Below, piece by piece: positions 46,282 to 56,630 of a stretch of DNA of 64,000 nt. The translations under genes and the position numbers were made by a program. Below the pieces are notes generated by a model. It did no database searches. It was not told the DNA's origin and was given only the letters and a program-made list of their open reading frames with translations. Origin of the DNA: Agrypnia vestita (Eukaryota > Arthropoda > Insecta > Trichoptera > Phryganeidae); assembly GCA_016648135.1 (NCBI GenBank), contig JADDOH010023013.1, forward strand, positions 124,001 to 188,000. The letters are read 5' to 3'. Every line of letters begins with the position of its first letter. Position 1 is the first letter of the stretch.

Positions 46282-46539
46282 GGCGATCGTCCAGCAGAGT
46301 AGAAAATTTCACAATTTTTTCTCATATCTTCTCTTCTCAGTCATAAAAGGCCCGCAAAGTGGAGCAATTTTCTTCATTTTTAAAACATCGAAGGTGACAT
46401 GATATTCGTATTTAAAATATATATGTAACCTAATGAATACATTTTAAAATTAGATATTTCCCTGCAAAAATGTGATAAAAAACGCAAGAGAAGGTATGAG
46501 AAAAATGGTGAAATTTGCTCACTCTGCTGGACGATCGCC
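46282..46539. mobile_element. 258-bp MITE with TTAA flanks
   Basis: The TIR begins GGCGATCGTCCAGCAGAGTA and is mirrored at the right end for about 55 bp with a few mismatches. TTAA lies immediately outside both ends (46278-46281 and 46540-46543), the duplication made by piggyBac-type transposases. The terminal bases do not resemble canonical piggyBac CCC ends, so the superfamily is uncertain. No coding sequence is present. Confidence 0.8.
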
Positions 46540-46543
46540 TTAA

Positions 46544-48326
46544 CTATTCGCGATAAAATTATTTACGTGACTTCATTAAAAATGTCAAATAAAGAGGCCC
46601 GTGCTTAGATATCTACCATTCTTATTTCTTCTTTAATGTTTGATAAAAAAAAACATTTTACCAGTCAATAAAAAACTCGGCTCATTTGGCGAACGGCAAC
46701 AACGATTGTTACAAATTCCGAGAATATGAAAAGTTGGCAAAGAAATTAGTCGGACATTTTCACATTTGCCAGACGAAGCGCGACCCGAGCGCAGGGAGTC
46801 CACAGGCGGCTTTTCATTACCACTGAGCGATCTGACATTTTTAAACATATTTTAGTGGCCACTGCCGATACCGACGGAAATTATTTTAATAACGTTAGTC
46901 TTTAGTTCGTACAAAATATTAGACTTATTTACAGTTCAGCCATGTTATTTTCTACAGATCTGTACGGAGTCGAACTTGAACTCCGAGAAGGAGAGAAAGA
47001 AACACGCGGAAACTGATTTCGCCGCGGAAGCTGCGTACATAATACGGCGAAACGAACGAACGTTTCAGAAGCTCCCTACTAAAGAACTCTTTCGTATTTG
47101 ATGTTGCTGGAAAAGAGGGAAATAACCTAGAGAAAATTTGTGATCACCGGGAATGTGTACGAAAAGAGAAATCGATCTCCAGTTAGGTGGACAGACCTAA
47201 CCTCGTTATATCGCTCGGAATGCCAGTTGCTAGTTTGGCAGTCCTGGCTCTGATGGCCGAGCGGGCAGAGCCTGCAGATCCCGCCGCTCCCTCGGAATTA
47301 TTTGAACTCGGAACACCCGCGCCGTCCCATTTTCCTTTTCTTCTAAAATATATCAACATTTTTAGCGTCTTCCGGCTATTTAAGATCCTAATAAATCACA
47401 ATTTCCACGCATAATTAATTTAGTAAACGCACGCGCTTGTTGGTGGGATATTTCGAGCTGAGAGTAGCGCGACAGTCCCTTTGAGCGGCTTTTTTTAGAC
47501 GGCGACGAGAATCGTAAGTCGTCACAATCGCGCTCCGGCCTGTACGCTTTCCACCCTTTCTTCATTCACTCGCGCGAGAGAATCGGAAACTTAGCCGTAT
47601 ATAATATAATTTATTGTAATGTATAAAGTCGCACTAGAAAACTCTGTGTTGAGATAAGCAAATTTAGAATCAGAACCTAACTAAATGCGAGTAAAAATAT
47701 TATTCTCGTCTAGGTACATTCTGCCACAAATAAAGAGACTTGACTTACCTTAATATAATATGTGACCTGGCAGACGACACTCGAGCTGCTGGGTGAGTGT
47801 CCCAATAAATGTTCGACCTCACTCTCTAATCCAAGTTTTGTAGAGTATATTTGTTTCTGCGTGTAGAAATGGTGTATATTATATATAATATTACTATCGA
47901 TGAAAGAGAAAACCTCAGCCAGCATAAAATGTAACGAAATGACTCCCGCCACGTGCAAGACGCGTCGCATCAGGGCAGAATGTTCAGTCCACACCTTCGC
48001 GTGAAGATACGAGATCAGTCAGCGTAGAGCATCACCACGGAGGAGTCCAGCAGCCCGGGACAGCGCGTCTCCGGTCTCTGATAATTAATTATTGTTTCAC
48101 CCGTTTCATCAAGTTCCGCCCGACTTTACGAGGGGTGGTGATGATTTAATATGCTTTCCGCGCCGCCGGAATATAAATTAAATCCCACTCTAAAGCGGAA
48201 TAAATTGTGAAAAATGTTAATCCTTCGCCCGGGGATAAAAATCCTTCTTTTCGAGCGGGATGGGCGCTGAATGGAAGGAAAATATTATTTTACTTCATTA
48301 TGAATCGGTGTTGTTTTCATTGTGGC
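46544..48326. other. No gene seen
   Basis: Mixed composition, with GC-richer sequence at 47170-47330 and 47940-48230. The frames show no domain. Confidence 0.45.
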
Positions 48327-48339
48327 ATATGTGGGCTAA

Positions 48340-48603
48340 CGTCACAAAATTTATAAAACTGGGAAGACTTCGCTGGCTGGGTCACGTGGAGAGAATGTCC
48401 GAGCATCAAGCACCAAAGTCCCTGCTGAACTCAAGGAGCTTAGGAAAGCCAAAATTAAGATGGAGTGACAACGTCCTCAAATATATCTCTGCCTTAGAGC
48501 TTCGAAACTGGAGAGAGCTGGCACTTGACCGAGATGAGTGGAGGAAAATTATTGATGAGGCCAAGACCCACCAAGGGTTGTAGTACCAAGAATGATGATG
48601 ATG
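48340..48603 (+). mobile_element. Short 5'-truncated LINE insertion with 13-bp target duplication
   Basis: The coding tail (about 48355-48583) reads GRLRWLGHVERMSEHQAPKS, then LGKPKLRWSDNVLKYI, then LRNWRELALDREW-like LALDRDEWRKIIDEAKTHQGL and a stop. This is the well-known C-terminus of one group of insect LINEs (R..WlGHv.Rm...r.p..l, GrPk.RW.D.v..dl, nWr..A.dr..Wr..v..AkTH.GL). The 3' end is a (GATGAT)n tail. ATATGTGGGCTAA occurs at 48327-48339 and again at 48604-48616, marking a target-primed insertion only about 264 bp long. The frame upstream of 48340 is host sequence read through by chance. Confidence 0.9.
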
Positions 48604-48616
48604 ATATGTGGGCTAA

Positions 48617-50384
48617 ATGTAGGTGAACGAAACGCAAGTGGAAACAGCAGTCCTTCGGAGTCCTTCCGTGCAAATATGACTAAAATATGGATAATTTTGT
48701 AAATATTCTGTAGCTTTAGGATTCTATACAAACTAATTTAAATATAAGAGCATCTCAACGACGTTTTATGTTTTTGACGTTTTAGTAAATAAATGTTTAA
48801 TAAGTTATATTTTTTGATATTGGATATTTCAATCTCTCAAACTGCCAACCCCCTGTAAAATAAACTCATTAACTGTATATTTCTGCTAAAAATTGGGGGT
48901 CTCGTTTACTAATTAGATTGTACTTAATGAAGCGAGCGCTTCTCAAATTTTGTCAGTGCGCGAGATAAGAGTACACAACACCAAGTAATGGAATTATAAA
49001 ATTGGAATAATCTTTTCCCATTTTTATAACAAAACATTATCCATGTATTAGGTACACTAATAATTAATTAAGAAATAATTATAGTAATTTGTGTTTTTGT
49101 AATGATGTGACTTTCGGCGATAGTCCCCGATCATGTCTTACATAGAGTACATTCGTAGGGGACATTCAATTATGAATCAGGGCTTAATTTGTTTAGTAAT
49201 GCCAATGCTGGCCGCATGTACTAATATTTATAAAAAAACTTGATGATAATTTGCATTAAAATTGAATTCGCTCGTATTTGATGACGATTAATTAATTAAT
49301 GCACTTCTGGTAATACTGCCGATGATCGAATTTCAACTTCAAACTGCGCCTATGTTATACCTAATCCTATTGACGCACTCCACGAGTTAGCCCTAATTTC
49401 ATAACTCAGGTGTCAAGCATACACAGTTTTAAAATACCCACATTTCTAGTGAGAATAATACTTAGGTGACGTATTCCGCGTGCACTGGGCTCAAATGAAA
49501 ACCGGAATTAAACAATGCTTCTTCTATTAGGGGACAAAAGTTGTCTTTTTGACACTCTAATACTTTTAAACATTTTGAGGTGCTAAAATTATTAGAAAAT
49601 GGGATTTTTTTCTATTTTATTATTTAAACCTTTAAAGAGGCCCCGACAATTATTAATAATAAAATTGATACGACATAGAAGTGATCGGTATTGTTGATCA
49701 GATCGCAACAATCTTAAAGCTTGTGTTATCGATTTTATATTTGCTGTCTTGATTAGTTACAACAGTTTAATGTACTTATATTACTTTTTAAAAATGTTTG
49801 GAAAAATGTACGAAAAGGAACGTAAATCTTCATAAAAATATTACACATTAACTCGAAAACTTTTCTGATTGCTGTAATATTTTATATAGTTTATTATGCT
49901 AGTCCAAGGCAAGTTTCTATGGCTATTAGTCATTTAAATTAAAAACTTATTTTTCATTTCATTTTATTGTAATGCGTCTCTGGTAGTACCTATATTTAGA
50001 AATTTCAAAGTTTTGTAGTGATAATTAAAAATGTTACAATAAATTTAGGATGTTTTGATTTTTTTTGCATAAATTTCACATGAAAAATTGGAAATTTGGG
50101 GTTCACCTTTAAAAATGAATAGTTAAACTTAATTAAATTTATTTGATGTATTACAATTATATTACAAACATACATTTAATTCGTGTATACCTAAAATATT
50201 ATTATCGAAGATGTAGGAAAATCCTGACTCGGAAACCTCTCAGAGATATGGAAAATATCTATATTTTAAAGTGATATTGTTCAGCTTAGCGGTAGCTCTT
50301 CCAACAGGCATAACCATCGAAGGTGGGTTCCTGTATATTGAAATGTCAAACAATCCATGCTGACGCTATCTAAGGAAATTATAA
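48617..50384. other. No gene seen
   Basis: A/T-rich with very few open frames. Nothing recognised. Confidence 0.5.
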
Positions 50385-51110
50385 AAACATACAGACCATT
50401 TCTGGCTTATTGATCATACTGCGCAGCAAGCGATAAAAATGCATATCAAATACACATTCCTTCCAGTCTCTATACTATTGTAGCCAAGCATACACTGGTA
50501 AAGCCAAGGATAATGCCCGTACACTCTCATGTAGACATAATCTCAGAAACTTATTTTGTACTTACTGTACCCTAAGAGAGTACTTAAGTTCACGTGGGCC
50601 CCAAATCATTGAGCCACTCTCGAGTCTACTTCGTACCAAGGAGTTATAAACCCTGGAATTACGCAGAACAAATCTTAGCCAGTTATTACCACTGACTGCC
50701 TCTATGTGATCGTGAAATGTCAGGGTGCTCAAAAATGTAATGCCTAGATCCTTTATATTCGACGTTCGTGTCAGATTTTGTGGTCAATCATTTTGTAGCG
50801 ATAGAATAAAGTTTTTTGGACCTAAGTAATTGATGTAACCGAATACTTGGAAACATTAAACATAAGTTTGTTTCGTCTTCCTCATTCACATATATTTGAT
50901 ATATCTGCTTGAAGAAGATTAAAATCATCCAAAGTTATCAATAACAGAAAGCGCGAGTTTAAAATGACATGCTTAATATTACTCATGAAAATAGAAAACA
51001 ACAATGCGCCCAGGTTGGAGCCCTGCGGGACACCCGAGAAAGTATAGAAACACTCAGAGGCGAATAGTCCGTAAGAGAGGAATTGGTTTTTATAATCGCG
51101 TGATTTGAAA
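50385..51110 (-). mobile_element. Decayed jockey-type LINE reverse transcriptase
   Basis: The minus-strand translation from about 51095 contains SGVPQGSNLGALLFSIF, the conserved RT block 4. It is followed by LDDFNLLQ (from an ancestral ADD motif), then NVSKYSV, then TFHDHIEAVS and NSLVRSRLESGSMIWGP, then KFLRLCLHE-like residues in successive frames. Domain order is preserved over about 700 bp, but many stops and frameshifts interrupt it. It keeps the catalytic region, unlike the other LINE tails here, yet is the most decayed. ADD appears as LDD, so the active site is also mutated. Confidence 0.75.
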
Positions 51111-51558
51111 CTCTTTTTTTTAATTTTGTTCAGTGAGTGAGATTAATTGACGACTTTTAAATTAATTTTGGGTGTGACCTGTGTAAACATTTTTGCGTGA
51201 TGTCTTTTGTTGTTATTACATTGCAACTAAATATTTATTTAAATTCGGGACTAAAAATTATAAATCAAGTAAAAATAGCAGTGTCTCTGAACATCATGCA
51301 TTATTAGCTCAAAAATGAGAATATTTGACTAGTTATATCTTAAGACTGGGGGCGTGATGTGTCTCCGGGGCCCGGTCTTGTTGCAAGTCCACCTCTCGCT
51401 CTCCGTCCTTTCTCCGCGCACTCTCAGTGATTATCAATTTCCCTGTCTTCTCACATGCCCAAAGTGCGAAACAATTATTTAATACACAGGTAATGCGAAT
51501 GTTTTATCGCCGTCCCATTGGGCGATATGCTATAGATGAATGGTTGCAGTAAAATAAA
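51111..51558. other. No gene seen
   Basis: A/T-rich, with a GC-richer segment near 51350-51420. No frame of note. Confidence 0.45.
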
Positions 51559-52406
51559 CACTAAGTACCAAAATTTCATTTTTTTTAAATAAGTATGCAG
51601 CTTGGTTCTATGTGACATCGCCACTAATCCCAGTAATGCATTATGTTGCATTTAGCCGTTATGCTCGTTTGAATATCGCGACTTCGCCAAGTACCACGGC
51701 ACATTATTTTAAAAACGGCGCTAAGTGCCATGGTCCGCTAACTTCAGATTGTATGAAAATAGCTGACCAAGTAGGGGTGTGAGTGAGTCGTGCGAGCTCC
51801 CCATACAAACAACAAGGAAAAGGTGTTATAAAGAATATAATACAAATAAAAGAAGAAAAACACAAGGCCTGGAATATACATCAATAACTCAGAATATCAT
51901 TCCATCAAAAAATCCACCAGTAAATGAGGTATGATTTATTTTGTGTTTTGAAATAAACATTCATCCCGGTATTTTGTTACGGACAAGGGATACTGTTTGA
52001 ATATGCTCGGGGTACTTACCTAATGTTAAACTACACAGACGTTGGACTTAGGGCCGGTTGTTTCAAGTCGGATTAAAGTAAGCGTTCTTTTAAAGCATAG
52101 ATTTTTACGTTCTCCACCAATTAGATCCGTTTTCGTAAAAATCTATGCTTTGATCGACCGCTTACTTTGATCGAACTTGAAACAACCGGGCCTTAGTGCC
52201 TTTCATAGGACAGAGCGCTGGGTACTTAGGAGTTGTTTCTAAATCATATTTCGCAACTTAATTACAGGAAACACAGAAAACTTTTTCTTCTAGTTTTTTA
52301 TGTAGAAAAAAAAGACAGGTAGGGTGCATAGTATAAAAAAATTAAATATGACATTTTTATTCACTAAATCTTGTTTTCCTCAGCTTGTCGGTCATGGTAC
52401 TTAGTG
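51559..52406. mobile_element. Possible TIR element hosting a nested MITE
   Basis: CACTAAGTACCA (51559-51570) is exactly mirrored by TGGTACTTAGTG (52395-52406). Related phrases (CTAAGTGCCATGG, GGGTACTTAGG) occur inside. No clear target duplication was found. The Tourist-like MITE at 52051-52192 would be nested within it. Confidence 0.35.
52051..52192. mobile_element. Tourist-like (PIF/Harbinger) MITE, copy 2
   Basis: The ends GGGCCGGTTGTTTCAAGT and its inverse match copy 1 at 41510-41654, and TTA lies outside both ends (52048-52050 and 52193-52195). The core between the TIRs (GCATAGATTTTTACG with TTCTCCACCAAT) is inverted relative to copy 1. Confidence 0.85.
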
Positions 52407-52977
52407 CGTAACATGATTCAACCATTCATGATATATCTATTCCGTGCCGCCAATTAAAGGTGACGCCGGCGCAGCCTCCCCAGCGGCCAGTAACGGGCGG
52501 CCCCCGAGGGTGCATATTACGTCTACTGCGGGGGGCGGTTTATTTCACCCTTTAATTCCACGCCTGAACTCCACTCTCACACACTCCGTCGGGATGGCTA
52601 ATATTTATTTAATTACTTATCTTTTCGCGTGAAATGCCGAGCGCCGTTGTCCCCTGATTTGCCTGCAACTCTGCGGGTTCGCGTGTTATTTCATCTGCGC
52701 GTCTTGTAGGAGACCGTCCCCCCTCTCAGCTGTCCGAGACTCGTCGTTGCTTCTGCCAACATTAAATATTGTTTCGGTAATCCCGCTTGGAAACACGATT
52801 AGCGGTACACGCAGCACCCACCGTAGGCAATATGGTTTGCTGGAGACCGCATCTTCTATCGAGACGCGATCTACTTTATCGAATAAGACGCTACAGGAAA
52901 TAAATTCAGAGTGGGTAAAGGGAACGCCGGTAATTCAGATCGGCTTAGTAATTGTAACAAGCGATGTTTAGATTCAT
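52407..52977. other. No gene seen; CpG-rich patch
   Basis: About 52440-52560 is CpG-rich. Two frames of 62-74 codons are unrecognised. Confidence 0.4.
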
Positions 52978-52980
52978 TTA

Positions 52981-53884
52981 GGGGGGGGGTAAGGTTAATT
53001 CGTACAAAAAAAGGCATGTTTTTGTGAATTTTTTGTGACGACACAGTTAAAATCTCTTTATTAAAACTAAAGGTACATTAAAGTATGATATTTTAAGAAT
53101 ATTGTGTAAAATTTTCAAGAAGAAATATTAAAAAATACGGCAATGGCAGCAATTATTCGGACGTGTCTTGGAAAAAAGTAGAATTGCGGTGTCCATCATA
53201 ACTTGGTGCTAGATTATCTGAAATCAAAAAATCAAAGTTCGTTAGATAATAGGTTTTCCCAGGTAACGCTCGGAGGGTTTTATGAAATTTCAATTTTTCA
53301 ATTTTGTGGAACACTTTGAAGGGAAAAACGCGATTTTTTGCGAAAAATATCGACTATTTTGTTATTAAAAAATAAAAATTAATAACAAATTTGAAAAAAA
53401 GTCTCCAGCGTTTCCTTGTAAATTATGTACAGAAATAGTGTTCAAAATTTCAAAAGGATCGATGCAGTAGTTTTGAAGTTATGATGGGCACCGACTTTGA
53501 AAACGTGAGATGTGGGGAAAACGCTTTAAAGTTTTGCACACTGTAAAATTTAAAATAAAACTCAACACTTATTTTATACTTACACATAATCGTCGATGCC
53601 ATGTTCACACAGCAAAGAGCTTTCATCATCAGCATATTTTTGTCCTTGTCTACGCAAAACTCTTCCAATACAATAGCACGTCCGGCAGTCCTCAGGTGAA
53701 CGCGTCTCTTAGCTGCCCGAGCAGGTATAGAAAATCAGTCTGAGTATCGCTCAAATGTTCATAATTTCGTCAATTTTGCTCCGATTGACTTGAAATTTTG
53801 ACACAATATTCTTGCGATGTTATACATTCATTTAAAAAATTAAAAATAAAATCCAAAAAAAAAGTAAAAAACCTTACCCCCCCC
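52981..53884. mobile_element. 904-bp non-autonomous TIR element with TTA duplication
   Basis: The left end GGGGGGGGGTAAGGTT is mirrored by AACCTTACCCCCCCC at the right end. TTA lies outside both ends (52978-52980 and 53885-53887), as expected for PIF/Harbinger-type insertion. The interior contains long non-coding stretches with phrases such as GATCGATGCAGTAGTTTTG and no transposase. Opposing frames at 53450-53743 are not domain-bearing. Confidence 0.7.
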
Positions 53885-53887
53885 TTA

Positions 53888-56482
53888 AGTGTAAGTATTC
53901 CATAGTTTCAGCAGAATTATGAGTGTGGTGACCCACATCATCTATACTGAACTAGAGCTCGTTTGAACTAAACACATTCGGAAGCCGAAATCGAAGTGAA
54001 AAAAGTTCTGGCCGTTCAGATTTCTTTTTTTTTTTGGACGTAATCAATCCTTCAAAATATGAATATGGTCTAACTCATAACCACGCTCATTTTATTCATA
54101 TGTATTTTCAATTTGTTTTTGTTCATTGTTAAAAAAATGATCGTGTTTAAGGTAGCCAATGTTTTATTTTTCTAATATATACATATATTTCTTCACCTTT
54201 TCTAATATATTTATCCTAACTTTCCTAAATGAGACTCTGCGTCGTAAAGTGAAAGTAAAGGTTTATGCATCCCTATCATTGTAGCCTCTCCAAGTTCCAG
54301 GAATGTTTTTTTATGTACTTTTTTTATTTCCTTTTTAAACATTCTACGTAGTACTACATACACATACGTACAATAATTAAAAAATGTTTTATATTTAAAA
54401 AAGGTCACACTACAATTTTATGTATATTTGTTATAAGAATATGATTATGTTTAGGAAATACCGACTTATGTTGGTAGATATGATGGATACCGCGGGTGAA
54501 GACTTGTAGCCGATACATATATTAACATTTAAGAAGAGTTCCTACTCTGTTAATTTACATAATTCCAAAATCGACTCGCCAATCCGATCGTTTAATTCCC
54601 TTCAAATATTTGAAGAGAATTAACCATCCTTCACCCCTCACCCCTCTTTCTCCCTGCCCACCCAACCCTTTTTTTATTACTTAAACACTGCGTTTTTTAT
54701 CCTAATGAATGCTGTCTCTTTAATTTTTTTAAATTGTTATCTTAACCAATTAATTTGTTCCGACTCAAGGGAATTAATTAATGGATACCGAGAATATATT
54801 TTATAAGATAGACATGCCTTTAATATTTGACATTGACTACCTTTATTTAAAAAAATCGGACGTTTACTTTTCAATGTAAAGCACATTTACAAAAGGTATC
54901 ATTTGTACCAGACGCGATTTAAAAAAATCTTAGAATGATCTGGAGAAACTTATCTGCTTGGACTGGTCTGGCCGCTATGGACTGAGCGGTCCCGCCAGGA
55001 CATACCGAATGGTCTCTGCATGTTACGATTTTCCCATTATTGCCGTTAGAGTTTTAAAGGACTCCGCAGAGTTATTTTTAAAGTAGCGCCTTCTCTCGGC
55101 CGGCCGCGCGGCTAGAAGTACGCCATAATGCCTCCTAACATTCGAATATTTTCCATCGTAAAGAGTCTTTCATCGGACCCCATTTCCGTCGATAGTAACA
55201 TCACGTCCTCAAAGTAGTCCCTCCAACATAATCTCAGCGACTTATCCGCCATTTATTTTATTGCCGTCTGTTAAGTTGTCAAAATTCTTAACATACAGTT
55301 ACGCATAACATACGAATGCTAAAATAATTTAAATTCTTAACTTTTATTTGACATTGTATTTAACAGCTACTGAATAACCCGATGAATCGCGTGAACCTAC
55401 TTCGTGGCGGTCTCCCCTAAGACCACAACATACTAAATCGAGGATTCAAAACCAAGTGTTAAATCAAAATAATGCGCGTATTAAAACTAGTTTCGCCATG
55501 CTGGGTAAATCCGAATCAAACTGTGTTAACGACAGACGTCTAGCCACGCAGCCATCTGCAATCTGTACTATCGGCGGGGGCACGAGGTACCGAGGTACCT
55601 ATTCAAGAAAGACAACGCGACGCACTGAATGACGTCATTTACTAGCTAAGTCACGTTATTAGAGGAAATCGACGATACTTACTTGGAAAAGAGCGATATG
55701 TTTAGAATGTCGAAAAGACAAAAAAATATATATAAAAACACGTTTACGACAGTGTTGTGTATTTATTTGACTAAGCGAGTTACTTAGCGAAGCGCTTTGG
55801 CCGACAACAAAAATATTGCAAGGTCAAAAAACAAAATATCAAATGGATTCTTGTTCCGTTTATTCGCTTTTATAGGATAACCTCCGCAATTATTTATTCA
55901 TTTTTGTAATCACAAAGACGCGAAGATCGTATTTCGGTGTACAACGAGTGAACTCGGAGGGACCTGCCACTACACGCGCGCGCAAATATATTGTGTCCTC
56001 GACAGATGGAGCGCCGCCGGTGAACCTTACAGCGCCGTGTCTATATTTTTGGAGAAAGCTATTCCGTGACATTAAAGATTTATTTACTTGTTTAATATAT
56101 GTATCTACGCACGTGTGATGAATATTCCGGCGGACATTTATTTATAGTCCCAGTTAGTTTGACGGATGGGCTCGAGCGCGAGCGGGATGATTGTTCCCGG
56201 GGAGGCCGGCAGATGGCCGCTCACCCTCGACACTGACACGTGGCGATCTACATTTATAGATCGACGCGCTTTATAGGGCGGGAAAACTAACGATTATCTT
56301 ACAGCTGATAGCGTCATTTCATTCATCCTTCTTTCGCCTATATAGCGCCGGTTTAATTCATCTCTAATGTGTGAAAAAATTTCGGGAAAATTGGCTCTCG
56401 GCGGGTTTTCTGCGAGGTATTCTTGAACATGTCTCTCTCACCGTTATAGATATCTCAGAATGAAAATAGCAATACTTTTTAG
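53888..56482. other. No gene seen; one palindrome
   Basis: A 28-bp near-perfect palindrome (AATTCCCTTCAAAT/ATTTGAAGAGAATT) lies at about 54594-54621. CpG-rich parts lie near 55085-55130, 55960-56040 and 56160-56280. No domain-bearing frame. Confidence 0.45.
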
Positions 56483-56630
56483 ATTACATTAAAAATGATA
56501 AAGCTGTTTGCTTCCACTATTTATTATTTATAACAATTAGTACGATTTCGATATCGAGCATCAAAATATCCTAATTGTTATAAATAATAAATAGTGAAAG
56601 AAGGCAATGTTATTGTTTTTTAATATAATT
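56483..56630. mobile_element. Foldback element with perfect 26-bp inner arms
   Basis: 56515-56540 (CACTATTTATTATTTATAAC plus AATTAG) is exactly mirrored by 56571-56596. Weaker inverted similarity (ATTACATTAAAAA / TTTTTAATATAAT) extends it on both sides. It has a 30-nt loop and no coding sequence. Confidence 0.8.

Noticed and set aside
47254..47265. tRNA A-box match (TGGCCGAGCGGG) suggesting a tRNA-Ser gene or SINE
   Set aside because: No B box (GGTTCGANTCC) or cloverleaf follows at the right distance.
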